Shown: positions 33,360 to 49,395, counted from the stretch's first letter. The stretch: 64,000 nt of DNA from Altimarinus sp041659565 (GCA_041659565.1 JBAZXZ010000003.1:1-64000), one strand, 5' to 3'. The notes: generated by a model not told the origin, from the sequence alone. Made by a program: numbers and translations.

Positions 33360-33863
33360 TTAAGTATTAATTAGTTGTTCAGCACCTTTCTCGTTTCAAT
33401 TTAGATACCCCAATATAATATCTTCTACTGAAAAGATATTATATTCTTTTTCTAGTCATTTAATTGTTTCTGGAGAAGTATTTTTATCTAATTTATGGGC
33501 TCTAGAAAGAATTGGATTTATTTCTTCTCTAATCCGTTTTAAAAGAAAACTATTTGGTGATAGCTGTCATTTTGTTTTATGAGTTAATATTATTTCATTA
33601 ATTTTTTTCATTTTTTCATCATCTAATAAAACTCTTTCAAGTGCTTTAATTACATATTCTTTCCTTTTATTAATTAAAATATCCTTATTTTCTTTATCCT
33701 CATAATTATAAAACTCTGAACTATTAGATATAATAGGTACTTTCAATGATTCCTGTATTCTATTTGCAAAACCTTGTACTTTATCTAAAATTGTTAGATT
33801 ATTATTACCCTTCTCTCTATTTAATACATTTGATGCATCTTCTAAAAAAATCTTATCTGACAT
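33360..33863 (-). CDS. hypothetical cytoplasmic protein
   Basis: 167 residues, charged, mostly helical, no signal peptide or membrane helix. Contains one CGG codon (33534-33536) at LLK-x-IREE. Not recognised. Between two exported-protein genes on the same strand; the gap to the upstream gene holds a terminator. Confidence 0.65.
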
Positions 33864-33955
33864 ATTTTTTAAATTAATAAATAAAAATTAATATACCAAA
33901 TAATTATATATTATTAAATTTAAAATTACAAATATTTGTTTATTTATTATTAAAA

Positions 33956-33989
33956 AAAGCCATCTTTAAAATAAATCAAAGATGGCTTT
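33956..33989 (-). terminator. intrinsic terminator
   Basis: Stem aaagccatcttt / aaagatggcttt with a 10-nt loop, 19 bp after the stop of the 663-residue exported protein (minus strand). Confidence 0.82.
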
Positions 33990-34007
33990 AAATAAATCTA
34001 TATTTTT

Positions 34008-35999
34008 TTATTTATTGAAAAATTCATTAGCTCCTCACATTAAATCTTCTATAGTTTTATAATTTGTTGGAGCCTCTATTTTTATATCATCTTTATATTC
34101 TACTTTTGAATCAGTAGTTAAATTTATTTTTATATATCACATATTTGAATATACATCTATATATAAATCAAAATTATTATTCTCTGAATTTCAAGTAAAT
34201 TTTGTATTTAAATTTCAATTTATATTTCATAAACTATTACTATCTATTACATTAATTACATTATTTAATTCAAAATATTCTTTTTTATATTTTCAATTAG
34301 ATTTTACAGAAAATAACTCTTTATTATTTTCTTTATAACTTATTGTTCAAGTTATTATTTCGTTTTTAAGAGAATAATTTAAATCAAATATATTTTTTGT
34401 TGGAATATATAATGATTTTATATTAAAATCTAAAGCTGATAAATCATTTGTGCTATTTAACTCTCAAGCAATAATTCAAGATAAATTAATATCTTTGTGT
34501 CAAATAGAAATAAATTCCCCTTTAAATTTTTTATTTTCTAGATTAAAACTTGAATTAAATCACTGTTTTCAATCAAAATAATTAAAAATATAGTTAATTT
34601 TTTTAAACTTATTATCACTTGCAAGTCATGATTTAAAAGAAAAATTAATACTTCATCTATCATCATTACCTAAAACAATAAAATCAAATTTTTGTCAATT
34701 AATATAAGTTAATTCTACATTTTGTCATTTATATTTTCAAGTAGTAGCTTCACTTTTAATCAATAATTTTTCAATTTTTTTATCTGAAAAATATATTTTT
34801 ATAAATCAAACTTCTCAATATTTTTTTGATTCTTCAAATCAAAAATGTTTATCATTTCAATCTACAATAATATATAAATTTCAACCAATAACTGATTCTC
34901 TTAGCATTTTTTTATATTCTTCATCACTACAAGAATATGATCAATATCAATTTATTTTATAACTTAAATATTTCACAGTATCACAAAAATCTTTTGTTGG
35001 TGCTAATAAATATTTATCTCAATCTTTTTTATATGGTTTCAGCATAGGTTTTTGTAAAACTTTATTAGCTTCACCATAGATAGAGTTTAAATCAAAATTC
35101 TTAATCATATTTAAAACCATAGCTGACTGTTTATCTTCTATTTTTAGATACTGATTATTGTTTCACAACTCTTTTAATTTATTTAAAATTGAAGTAGCTT
35201 GTCCAGAAAAATCTATACTTTCAAGTCAGCTATAATTCAATTTTTGTAGTAATAAATACATATTACCATCTTTGTTTATAAAACTAACAAAAGATGAAAA
35301 TTGAGTTTTTAATTCTTGTCCCCCGATTACACTAGCTTCCACTAGTAAATCAACTTGAGCTTCAAGCTCAGAATCAAAATTTGCACTTTTTGATTTCATA
35401 TCTTTTACACTAAGTTCTCATTTAGCACTTCCAAACATAGCTCAACTTCATTCTACATTTAATTTTAAATTTCAAGTTTTCTCTACATTAACTGATTTTT
35501 TCAAATCACTTAACAATTTATCAATCAAAGTTTTACTAGAATCAAGTAAATTTATTTGTAATTTAACTATTTCATCTTCTACTTTTTTTGTTTCTTCTTG
35601 TGACAATGTAGAATTTTCAATCAATTTGATTATATTAGCACCTTCAATATCTTCCAATTCACCAATTCTTTTTTCAACTACTAAACCTATATAATTTAAT
35701 AATTCATAAGTCAGTTCGTCTTTTCAAATAACCAAGCCTTTTTTTTCTTCTAACTTAGATTTTATCTTCTCAAGTAACAATAAATCTGATTGTTTATTTA
35801 TAAACTGATTAATCTTGTTTAACTGTAAAATATATCTTGAACCATTTTTCATATTTTTGATCTTTGATTTTGAATCAGAAATCTGAGTTTTGATATCTAA
35901 ATTTGAGTTACCCCCAAAAGATAATTCAGCAAAAGCAAAGTTTGTAGAATTAGTTAAAAATATAACTAAAATTAAAGTACTAAATATTTTTCTTAGCAT
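34008..35999 (-). CDS. large exported protein of unknown function
   Basis: 663 residues. Signal peptide of about 24 residues, with a signal peptidase I site after AFA (NFAFA-E). Residues 30-150 are helical and Lys-rich. The remainder is beta-rich with recurring strand patterns (FDFIVLGNDDRGSINFSF, FNSSFNLENKKFKGEFISI), like a long beta-sheet lipoprotein-type substrate carrier. No lipobox Cys. Not recognised. It lies 36 bp downstream of the ArnT/PMT-like gene, so possibly one operon with envelope glycan genes. Confidence 0.72.
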
Positions 36000-36035
36000 A
36001 AAATATTATTAATAAATAAACACTACTAGATTATA

Positions 36036-37736
36036 CTAGAAAGTAAACTTATACAAAATAACTTTTTGATTATTTACTTGAAAAGTCTGTATTTTATGTA
36101 ATGATTCATTTTCAAAATCATCTTTTAATAGAAAATCAAGTTTTGGTCTATAAGTTTTGAAATCCAAAGTATCAACAACCAAATAATCAATTTTATTAAA
36201 TTTTGCATATTCTATCAAGTTTTCCAAATTATCTGTATATGGAGTAATCCATCTTTCTTTTGTTCAACTATAATAAGTTACAACCGGAAATCTTTCCATA
36301 ATTTTTAGATTTGTTAATTTAGAGCTTAGGGGTATCAATTTTTTGATATATTCTCAAGCAATTTTTTTTACTTCATATTTATCGTCTTCTGTTTTTACTG
36401 AGTTATAATAAACATAATTTCAAAGTAAATAAATTAATATAAGGGTACCGGTACAGATAATTTTGGCTATTTTAGATAACTTTATTTCTTGTAATCAGTA
36501 AACTATAAAAACCAAAAATAAAGGTAAAAATATCAGAAAATACCTATTTAATACAAAAAATAATGTAAAAAATAATGATGCAGTTGAAAAAAATGAAAAG
36601 AAAATAATTAAAAATTCAAATTCTTTCCTAACAAACATTTTATACATTCCAAATACAACTAAAAACAAAGGAATTAATAAAATTGGTAAAAATAAATAGC
36701 TTTTTTGATAAAGTTTTACAGCATCTCATACTATCAATTCAGGTAGATTTTTTGTATAAAGTTTTATTTGATTTCATAAAATTCTCGAAATGGTATCTTG
36801 AGGATTTGCTAATAAATAATCTTTTAATCATCATTTTTCTTCTCATTTCTCATATTTTAGTCATCCTACAAATCATGATTTAAGATGATGATTATCAATT
36901 GTTAATTCTCAAACAGCTTGTTCAAATCATTCATCATCCATTTTTTCACTTCACCTAAGCTCAGCTTGTCTCAAGTTTGAACTTCCTTTATTTGTAAGTC
37001 ACCAATCTCAAGTTATTGAATGTAAATATAATAAATAAGGTGCGATTAGTAAAAAGAAAAAGATAATAACTAATGAAGATTTCTTTAAAAAATCAATAAA
37101 ATTCTTCTTCCATTGTCATTCCGGACCTGATCCGGAATCTATGAATCCACAAATATTAAAAAACAATACAATAAAAATACTTCCCAAATAAATAAAAGCT
37201 TCAGCTCTAGTAAAATAAAATAATGTTATAAATAATGATAAATAGAAAAGATTTTTAGTCTTTTTAAGTCATTCTTTTCATGCTTTTATCAAAAACAAAA
37301 CTAATCCCAAAAATAATGGAATATAAACATTTTCTGATAAAATTGTGATATTGAAACTTAATAAAATAGGGGATAAATAAAATAAAATTATTAAAAATAA
37401 ATTATATTTTTCTTCTAGATAATACTTTCCAATTTTATAAAGTAATACAGCTCCAACTCAAAATAAAATTATATTTAAATATAAGGCTATATAATATTCA
37501 TTTAACCAAAAAGTAAGTGAATCTGAAATAGCAATCAATAAACTATAGAAAAATCAAAACCATCAAGTTCAAAATCATTCTAAACTCAATTTTTTAAAAT
37601 GGTAACTCATCTGTAAATAAGCAAAACTATCAGCATTTTTAAGTATTTCATTAATTCCAAAAAAAAGCATATGAAATAAGCTTCATATAGCTATGATTAA
37701 AATTAGAGATTTATTGTTTTTAAAAAAATTTTTCAT
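36036..37736 (-). CDS. polytopic glycosyltransferase-like membrane protein with repeat insert
   Basis: 566 residues, about ten to twelve membrane helices, hydrophilic C-terminus. The pattern of an early loop, the stretch TLFYFTRAEAFIYLG and large external loops resembles the dolichyl-phosphate-mannose/ArnT (GT-C) superfamily, which transfers lipid-linked sugars. No decisive DxD or DE motif found, so the family call is moderate. Residues about 196-208 (FIDSGSGPEGQ) are encoded by one end of the gtcat palindromic element, fused in frame into the loop after TM helices. Lies 24 bp after the O-antigen ligase-like gene. Confidence 0.65.
37115..37150. repeat. half palindromic element inside membrane-protein gene
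   Basis: gtcattccggacctgatccggaatct-type single end, identical over its first 26 bases to the left end of 26796-26938, located inside a coding sequence and translated in frame. Confidence 0.85.
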
Positions 37737-37759
37737 TTTTATTTTTTCATAAATAACTG

Positions 37760-39109
37760 TTAATTATTAATTTTTATATTTCTAACAATGTAAGCTCAAT
37801 AAATCATAAAAAGTGGGTAAACTGTCCCAGCATCTTCAAAAGCATGGCAAAACAATGCCATAAAACAAATACTTACAAATGAAGAAAAAATACCTATACT
37901 AAAATAATCTTTTTTATTTTTAACTATTTTAAATAAAGTAAATCCTAATATTAAAAACAAACTTATAAATATAGAAAAACCTATAATTCATTGTTCAAGC
38001 AAAATTTGTACATACCAATTTTCAGGTAAAAACACTGCAATTGCTGAAGTACTTTGAGCTAGTATTTGCCAATTTCATAATGATTCTATACTTCTTCATA
38101 TCTGACTAGCAGGTCAAGCTATTCATAATCCATATCAAATTGGATTATACATAAGCATTTCTAATGATCTTATAAGATTTTCAAGTCTATTAAGTATCGC
38201 ATCAGGATGTAAAAATAAATCTCTTTTTACTATAACAAGTCCAATCAAAAGCAAAAGTAAAAATCAATATATATAATACATCTGTCACTTTTTCAAAGAT
38301 TTTTTAAATATAAATTTAGCACTTAGATAAGCAAAGATACTAGCTCAAAAAATAAGTCCTAAAATAGAAGTCTTGCTATAAGATAGAAATATCGAAGGCA
38401 AAACAAATAATGATGGGATAACAATATATGCAATTTTAATATAATTGTTTTTTATATCTTTTTTAAGTATAAATCCAATGTAAATAATATAAAAAACTAC
38501 CAAAAATATTGAAAAAGTAATTGGTCATCAAAAAGTTCATTGAAATCTATGTTGTCAGTTTACATTTTGAGCAAAGCTTATACAAGAGTTTGCATTGTAA
38601 GTAGATACCTTACTTGAGTATCAAAAAATCTTACTAACAGAAGATATATCTCCAGATAAATACCAAGGTAAGAAAATTACTAAGGATGTAAATCATGATA
38701 TAAAAATAGTATAAAGCATTAACTTAAAATTATCTTTGATAAAATTGAGATATATTCAAATCAAAAGACAAAATAAAAAGAAAACATCATACTTAAATCC
38801 TAAAAAATTTGAAACTTTGAATTCTAGATATGGAAAACCTATAAAAACTAAAGAACTTATTATGAATGTAAGAGTTAATCAAACTAAATAATTTCACTTT
38901 AATAAATTACTTATTTTCTGTTTATGTAAATGTAAATCAATGAAAGTAGCCAAAAGCAAAAGCATAACCAATACTTCTTTCCAAAATCTAAGTAGATTTG
39001 TATCTATTCAAAATTTACATTTTAAAGTTGTGACAATCAAAGCATGGAAAGGCAACAAAAAAATAAAGAAAACAAAAAATATTTTTAGAAATTTATTGAA
39101 GTATTTCAT
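37760..39109 (-). CDS. O-antigen ligase/polymerase-like membrane protein
   Basis: 449 residues, about ten to twelve membrane helices. The ligase loop is PENWYVQILLEQGIIGF near residue 380, preceded by the long external loop with WQILAQSTSA. This is the Wzy_C/WaaL build, acting on lipid-linked glycans at the outer face of the membrane. It starts a run of three minus-strand envelope genes (this, the GT-C-like gene, the 663-residue exported protein). Confidence 0.8.
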
Positions 39110-39215
39110 TATACAATTTATTACTAGTAAAATAATAAATTATATTTTATAAAATTTATGAGGTTTGTAAAGTGAAAAAATTAATTATTTTAATTTATAG
39201 TCTAATATTGCAAAA

Positions 39216-40337
39216 CTAAATTACATTAACCATATTGAAAAATGGTAACATTATAGCCATAATTAAAGTTCCTATTATCGCTCATACAACAACTATAACA
39301 ATTGGTTCTATTGCTGTTGATAAATTTTTTACTACAATATCTATTTCTTTATTATACTTATCTGAAATTTTTAACAACAACTCAGGTAATTTTCAAGTTT
39401 GTTCTCATATTTTTACTATTGAAGCTAATTCAATAGGAAATATATTATTTTTAATACTAGTTTTTATATTATCTATTCAAAGCATTTTAGAAAAATCTTC
39501 TCAAGAAGAAATTCATACTGTTATCTTATCTATCTCTTTTTTATAATAATCATTATCAACTACTCAAGAACTTATTTCAAGAGATTTATTTATAATTACA
39601 CCGTTTTTTAATAAAGTTCAAAGAGAAGAAGTAAACATAGCTAAAATCTTTTTTCTCATCAATTTTCAAAAAATAGGCATATTTAAAATATATCTATCAA
39701 AATATATTTTTGTTTTTTTATTTGTTTTAAATACATAAAAAGAAAATATAATTCAAACTATAGAAAGACATATATAAAATATATTTGCTTGTAAAAAATC
39801 CGATAAATCTATTACAAATTTTGTTAATTTTGGGAGATTAACTTTTGCATCTTTATACATATCTGTTATCTTAGGAATAACATATAGAATAAAAATAGTA
39901 ATCATAATAAGTGATAATCCAACTATTATCATAGGATAAACAAATGCTCATATGATTTTTGACTTGATTTCTTTAGTTTTTTCTTCTTTGACTTTAATAA
40001 TTTCAATGGAATCTCATACTTTTCAAGTTAATTCTCACATTTCAATTATAGATAGATCGAAAATCTTAAAAATATTTGGGAACTTTGAAAAACTTTCTTT
40101 CAAAGATAATCATTTATTGATATCATCTAAAATAGTTTCTATAATACTTTTTAGATTCTTGTTTTGAGTTTGATAAGAAATAATTTTAAATGAGTTTGTT
40201 ATAGGAATTCAAGAAACAAGTAAAGTCCCTAATTGATCAAGAAACTCTATCTTTTCTCTTGTTCTCATTTTTTTACCTCACATTTTTAAATCCTTTATGA
40301 TTTTTATGATTTTATTTTTTATCTCTGGAAAATTCAT
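39216..40337 (-). CDS. pilC: type IV pilus assembly platform protein PilC (GspF family)
   Basis: 373 residues. Inner-membrane platform of the pilus machine. Two T2SF domains: the first with MRTREKIEFLDQLGTLLVSG and IIGAFVYPMIIV, the second with MFTSSLGTLLKNGV and IVKIGEQTGKLPELLLKIS. The C-terminal helix reads VIVVVGAIIGTLIMAIMLP. Length slightly below the usual 400. No pilB or pilT adjacent; it is divergent from hsp20. Works with the prepilin at 11900-12652. Confidence 0.9.
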
Positions 40338-40509
40338 TATATGTAATTATTATCTACTAATTGCTTTATATATTTTATCATTTTATTTGTAATTTTACAA
40401 AAATTAATATAATAAAAGTGAAAATGATAAAGGAAAAAGTTAAAAAAATTGTTTTGATGATTTTTATACCTCTTTTATCCTTTACTATTTTATTTTATAG
40501 CAATATTTT

Positions 40510-40935
40510 ATGTTTAAACTTTTCTGAGTTACTTGATGAGATGAAGAAAATGAAGATATAGAAATTCTTGATAAAGAAATAGCTGAGAATGATGATGATA
40601 TATGACAAATTTCACTTGATATAATTGAAAAAAAAGACTCTATAATTATTATAGCTCCTATCGCTTGAGTTAAATTACAAAATATTGATTTATCTGTAAA
40701 TAAAAATGTTTTAGTTATTTCATGAAGTAGGGAAAAACCAATGAATTACTATGAGTGAAATATAATTAGAAATAGTGAATGTTTTTGGTGAGATTTTAAT
40801 AGAAATATTATCCTACCTGAAAATATGGATTTTGATAATATAAAAGCAGTAATGGAAGACAGTTTATTGATTGTAAATATTCCAAAAATTAATCTTGATT
40901 CCAAATCAATTAAAATAAATAAAATTGAATGATAA
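40510..40935 (+). CDS. small heat shock protein Hsp20
   Basis: 141 residues. Holdase chaperone of the alpha-crystallin family. Core strands visible: QISLDIIEKKDSIIIIAPIAGV, then NKNVLVISGSREKP, the loop FWGDFNRNIILPENMD, and DSLLIVNIPKI, where the usual G-V-L is D-S-L and IP(K)I is the C-terminal I-x-I-type motif. Start ATG 40510 gives MFKLFGVTGGDEEN; the overlapping reading frame starting at 40361 is not the gene. Confidence 0.88.
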
Positions 40936-40964
40936 AAAAAATAATTAATTATTAATTAACACAA

Positions 40965-41180
40965 ATGTTCAGAAAAAAAGTTAATAAATCTATAAGTAAA
41001 GTTGATAAGATAGTAACATGATTGATTATTTGATGAGCTTTGGCATCAATCTTTTGAGTAAGCCAGACATCTCTTTGAAGAAAATGATATAACATTTTTA
41101 AAAAATTTTTTTGATTTTCTTATCACCTATTCTGAAAAAGTGTAGTAAAAGTAATAATTTTATTTAAAAGAAAAAAGTAA
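40965..41180 (+). CDS. small membrane protein
   Basis: 71 residues, basic ends. Hydrophobic helix at about 20-35 (IVTGLIIGGALASIFGVSQT), then FKKFFGFSYHLFGKSVVKV and RKK end. Five or more glycines by TGA. Not recognised. 29 bp after hsp20 and 11 bp before the Cys-rich gene, so probably in one operon. Confidence 0.65.
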
Positions 41181-41191
41181 TTTTAAAACTT

Positions 41192-41917
41192 ATGAAAAAA
41201 ACTTCTATATATTTTTTTGTAGCTTTATTCTTATTATATATTCCTATTACAAATTGAGCTTGTAATTATCAAAGTGAAATAGATAAGTGTGTTGAAGCTA
41301 ACAAAAATTCCTGAGCAAAAAATATAGATGATTTTGTATGTGTTGATACAAATCCTGCAAATGTCGAAAAAATAGCTTATCAAATAATTTTTGATTTAAA
41401 ACTAAAAGAAATAGATGGTGACATTGAAAATTTTTTAAAAACCTTAGAAAATAATATTCAGTATTATTATTGACCAAATAAAAGTGAAAGTTTTTTAGAT
41501 GGGATAAATTACATAAATGAAGTTTTTTCTCATAAATGATTATTACGGAACAAATATAATAATTTTTGTATCCCTTGAGATGATAATTCCATAGTAAAAA
41601 GTTATATGGCATGTATTCCTTGAGATGATAATTCTAAAGAAGCCCAAATACAAGAAGCTTCTACTTATTTTTGACAATCTAAATGTGAACAACTTGTTGA
41701 TACTAAATTATATATTTATAAAAAAGTAGCTTATAATCTATTACAAGTAAATAAACTTGATTTTTTGAAAGAATTTAGAATCAAACAAACAAAAGCAACA
41801 AGAGAAAAATACGACAACCTAGTTTGAAATATGTATGTAAATCTAGATAATATTATGAGAATAAACAAACAACGGGAAAAAGTGACAAAACAATGTCAAA
41901 CAATTTCAACTAATTAA
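41192..41917 (+). CDS. Cys-rich exported protein
   Basis: 241 residues. Signal peptide MKKTSIYFFVALFLLYIP with likely cleavage near NGA/C (residue 23). Eight Cys in the mature part, and a short duplicated motif CIPGDDNS at about residues 129 and 147. Helical overall. The even number of Cys suggests disulfides, made by the thioredoxin-fold protein encoded next door. Two CGG codons (41546-41548 and 41873-41875). Function unknown. Confidence 0.72.
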
Positions 41918-42010
41918 TAAAAAAATACAATTAAAATACCAAAAAATAAACTTGCTATTTATTATTTTTTGTTATAATTATGATTATATTTATTTTTTAA
42001 TTTTTATACA

Positions 42011-43075
42011 ATGTCTTTACTTAATAGTTGTGAAACAGAGAAGAAAACAAATTCTCTACTTTATATAGTAATTATTGCATTATTAGCTGTAATTGCTGTT
42101 ATGGCATATTTTGTGTGAAAAAATATGTGAGATAATAAATGATGAGAGGCTCAAGAATCTAAAACATCTGAAGCTAGTTCTACAAAGAATAATTCAGGTT
42201 CTATAACAGTAACAATTATAGATGATAAGAGATGTACTAATTGTATGACACAAGAAATAGTATCTCAACTAAAATTAGTTCCATTTTTAACAAGCTCTAA
42301 ATTTATAGAAAAAGATTTTAGTGATGAATGAATTTCAGAATATGTAAAAAATAGTGGTATAACAAAATTACCTGCAATAATCTTATCAACAAATAAAATA
42401 GATGATAATTGACAAATGCAACCATATCTGAAAGAATTAAAAGACAAACAATATTCATTAGAAGTATGAGCTACTTTTGATCCTTTTGCTAAGAGATCAG
42501 ATAAATGATTTATGACTTTAGATAAAGAAGTTTTAAATAAAATTAAATCTAACACTTACCTAAAATGAAATAAAGATGCTACAATTTCTTGGATTGAATA
42601 CAGTGATTTAGAGTGTCCTTTCTGTGCTAAATTACATAATTCAGATGTACCTTCTAGTCTAGAAAAAACATATTGAGATAAAGTAAATAAATACTTTAAT
42701 AGTTTCCCTTTAGAGTTCCATAAAAATGCAATGCCCGCTGCTAGAGTTATAGAATGTGCTTGAGAACAAAAATGAGCTCTAGCATTTTATAAACTAATTG
42801 AAACTGCATATAAAAATGAAAAATCAGACCAAGATTTTCTTGTTGCTGAAGCTGTTAAATTATGAGTTAACAAAACTACTTTAGAAAAATGTGTAACTGA
42901 TTGAAAATTTGATACAAAAATAACTGAACAACAAAAAACTTGAGCAGCTACTTTTGGAATCTCTTGAACTCCTGCTAATATCCTTATAAATAATGTTACT
43001 GGAGAATATGAAGTTCTATCATGAGCTCTTCCATTTACAGCATTTAAAGCTACAATTGATAAATTACTTAAATAA
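42011..43075 (+). CDS. membrane-anchored tandem thioredoxin-fold (DsbA/DsbG-like) oxidoreductase
   Basis: 354 residues. N-terminal helix (about 17-36) anchors it. A Ser/Asn linker follows, then a first thioredoxin-like domain with CTNC (about residues 76-79) and cis-Pro loop TKLPAIIL. The second DsbA-type domain has SDLECPFCAKLH (CPFC, about 201-204) and cis-Pro GTPANILIN. Both active-site pairs and both cis-prolines are intact, so it should be redox-active outside the membrane, forming or shuffling disulfides. It sits after the Cys-rich exported protein, a plausible substrate. Confidence 0.9.
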
Positions 43076-43090
43076 TTTATATCTATCAAA

Positions 43091-43122
43091 ATACCCTCTA
43101 AACATTAATGTTTAGAGGGTAT
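43091..43122. terminator. bidirectional terminator
   Basis: Perfect stem ataccctctaaacat / atgtttagagggtat with tight loop, then a T-run. It lies between the convergent DsbA-like and GNAT genes. Confidence 0.9.
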
Positions 43123-43134
43123 TTTTTTATTAAC

Positions 43135-43587
43135 TTATATATATAAATTAGTTCTTACTAAATACAATCTATCTTCTCAATCTCAAAAAAAATTATTTTT
43201 CCATCACTCAATTTTGAATCCAGCTTTTAAATATATTATTACTGCAGGTATATTTTTAGGATGAACAACTAAATCAATTATTTTATTATCACTAATATTT
43301 TCAAATAGCTTTTTAATTGCTAATAATCATATTCCTTGTCATCTATATTCATCTGAAACTATTAATCAATTGAAATGTAATGTATTACTTTCTTTTTCCT
43401 CATAGGAAATTGTTCCTATTTTTTCTTCATTTAAAATGATAAAAAATACTTTACTGTTTTTTATATATTCTTTAACATCTCATTCACTTTCATAAGCATA
43501 AAATACATCACTATTTGCATTCTTTTCAAATTCTAAGACTAATTTCCAATCATCATTTATAACTTGTTTTAATATTATATTTTTCAT
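43135..43587 (-). CDS. GNAT-family N-acetyltransferase
   Basis: 150 residues. The acetyl-CoA pyrophosphate-binding loop R/Q-x-x-G-x-G/A is EYRGQGIGLLAIKKLF. Strands before (LHFNGLIVS) and after (IDLVVHPKNIPAVIIYLKAGF) complete the GNAT fold. The NxxA..Y..xGF pattern of the second half is clear. Acceptor unknown. Stands alone next to the tRNA-Val gene. Confidence 0.88.
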
Positions 43588-43651
43588 AAAATTATTTTAT
43601 TAATTTATTACCTTAATAATACATATAAATTCAAAATATTAAAATTATAAA

Positions 43652-43686
43652 ACAAAAAAAAGCTTGATTTTACTCAAACTTTTTAT
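43652..43686 (-). terminator. likely terminator of the rRNA-tRNA transcript
   Basis: Interrupted stem aaaaaaagcttga / tcaaactttttat just after the 3' end of tRNA-Val on the minus strand. Weaker than the others in the window. Confidence 0.5.
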
Positions 43687-43696
43687 GTTTATTTAA

Positions 43697-43773
43697 TGGT
43701 GGGTAATATTGGATTCGAACCAATGACCCTCTGCTTGTAAGGCAGATGCTCTCGCCAGCTGAGCTAATCACCC
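43697..43773 (-). tRNA. tRNA-Val (TAC)
   Basis: Full cloverleaf on the minus strand: acceptor GGGTGAT pairing with ATTACCC (one G-T), D arm AGCTCAG, anticodon loop CTTACAA (anticodon TAC), T loop GGTTCGAATCC. CCA encoded at 43697-43699. Probably the last gene of the rRNA transcript. Confidence 0.93.
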
Positions 43774-43800
43774 ATATTAATTAACAAACTCTAAATTTTA

Positions 43801-43876
43801 TGGTACCCGAAGCAGGGCTCGAACCTACGACCTTCGCCTTAGAAGGGCGCTGCTCTTCCAACTGAGCTATTCGGGC
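43801..43876 (-). tRNA. tRNA-Arg (TCT)
   Basis: Acceptor GCCCGAA with TTCGGGT, D arm AGCTCAG, anticodon stem CGCCC-loop with TCT, T arm GTTCGAGCC; CCA encoded. It reads AGA/AGG, the dominant Arg codons in this window. Confidence 0.93.
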
Positions 43877-44033
43877 TTGTCTATATATTATTTTAAATGA
43901 GCTTTAAAGCAAAAAAACTGAGTACTAAGTAATAAGAACCGAAGTTAGAGAAATTTATCTTTTCATTTCTTTACTTTTACCTCAACTCTCAATTCTCAAT
44001 TCTCAGTTTCTACTTTTTAACTTAATATTAAGA

Positions 44034-44152
<119 letters not shown>

Positions 44153-44262
44153 TTAACATCAAGTATTTAAAGAACACACTTAATTCGTTCCATAAAATCT
44201 GAACATTTATAGTTAGTCAAAGAAAATTTATTAGATAAATAAATAATCGTAAAGATAGTGTT

Positions 44263-47197
<2,935 letters not shown>

Positions 47198-47329
47198 CAC
47201 TACCTAAAACTATTAATTATTCATTAATATTTTAGATTCTTTAACTAACTATAATTATTCAGATTTTAAAGAACAAAATAAGTAAAATATTAGAAGAAAG
47301 TTTTTTTTCGAGATCATTTTGGAAAATTA
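47198..47329 (-). other. 16S-23S spacer without tRNA genes
   Basis: About 132 bp of A/T-rich sequence. No tRNA-Ile or tRNA-Ala, unlike many bacteria. A T-run (gttttttttcg) and partly complementary flanks (tagaagaaag / actttcttc upstream of 16S) suggest RNase III-type processing stems. Confidence 0.6.
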
Positions 47330-48806
<1,477 letters not shown>

Positions 48807-48909
48807 AATATTTTTTAAATGGTTTTTCCTAGATTTTTGATTAAAACTTTCTTCTAATATATACTTATTTTAAAGAGCAATTCCACTTACTTATTTCGTA
48901 AGCTGAGTT

Positions 48910-48937
48910 ATCTTATTAAATTAATCCGTTTTGTCAA
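48910..48937 (-). promoter_or_regulatory. rRNA promoter, proximal
   Basis: On the minus strand TTGACA (48937-48932), a 16-bp spacer and TAAGAT as -10, about 105 bp before the 16S 5' end. The -35 is a perfect consensus. Confidence 0.6.
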
Positions 48938-48998
48938 AACTTTTTTTTACTTTCTTTTAAAAGCTTTTTAGAAGGAATTAATTAATAGATTTAAGAGA

Positions 48999-49026
48999 GT
49001 TATAATATAAAAATATATTTTGTCAA
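48999..49026 (-). promoter_or_regulatory. rRNA promoter, distal
   Basis: TTGACA (49026-49021), 16-bp spacer, TATAAC as -10, A/T-rich upstream. Tandem with the proximal promoter, as is common for rRNA operons. It lies between the CAT tRNA and 16S. Confidence 0.6.
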
Positions 49027-49044
49027 ATTATTTTTATATTATCT

Positions 49045-49120
49045 TGGTGGGTCTGGTTGGAATTGAACCAACGACCAATCGGTTATGAGCCGACTGCTCT
49101 AACCCCTGAGCTACAGACCC
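49045..49120 (-). tRNA. tRNA with CAT anticodon (Ile2 more likely than elongator Met)
   Basis: Acceptor GGGTCTG / CAGACCC, D arm AGCTCAG, anticodon CAT in GGCTCATAACC, T arm GTTCAATTCC; CCA encoded. The sequence around the variable and T arms (TTGGTCGTTGGTTCAA) resembles tRNA-Ile2, whose C34 is made lysidine by TilS, more than elongator Met. Confidence 0.88.
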
Positions 49121-49133
49121 TAATAGATTTTAA

Positions 49134-49223
49134 TGGCGGAAGGGAGGAGATTCGAACTCCTGGAACCGCAATTGGTTCACTCCCTTAGCAGGGGAGCCCT
49201 TTCAGCCACTCAGGCACCCTTCC
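49134..49223 (-). tRNA. tRNA-Ser (GCT)
   Basis: Class II tRNA, 90 nt with a long variable arm (GTGAACCAATTGCGGTTCC), anticodon GCT, acceptor GGAAGGG / CCCTTCC, CCA encoded. Confidence 0.93.
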
Positions 49224-49306
49224 TTATAAAATTTAGAACTAAAGAATTTGGAACTTGGATATTATTTATCTTTGTTCTCGATTTTTCAGTTCTATCTTAG
49301 TTTTAA

Positions 49307-49395
49307 TGGCGGAGAGACAGGGATTCGAACCCTGGGTGACTTGCGCCACGACAGTTTTCAAGACTGTTCCATTCAACCAACTCTGGCATCTCTCC
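49307..49395 (-). tRNA. tRNA-Ser (TGA)
   Basis: Class II tRNA, 89 nt, long variable arm (CGTGGCGCAAGTCACC), anticodon TGA for UCA, acceptor GGAGAGA / TCTCTCC, CCA encoded. Not to be confused with the tRNA-Gly(TCA) expected to read UGA, which is not in this window. Confidence 0.93.

Noticed and set aside
40361..40561. Plus-strand frame with hydrophobic peptide before hsp20
   Set aside because: It overlaps Hsp20 in another frame and ends in TAG inside it. The Hsp20 frame from 40510 explains the region.
49307..49395. The TGA-anticodon tRNA as the UGA-decoding tRNA
   Set aside because: Anticodon TGA reads UCA (Ser). The tRNA needed for UGA has anticodon TCA and is not in the window.
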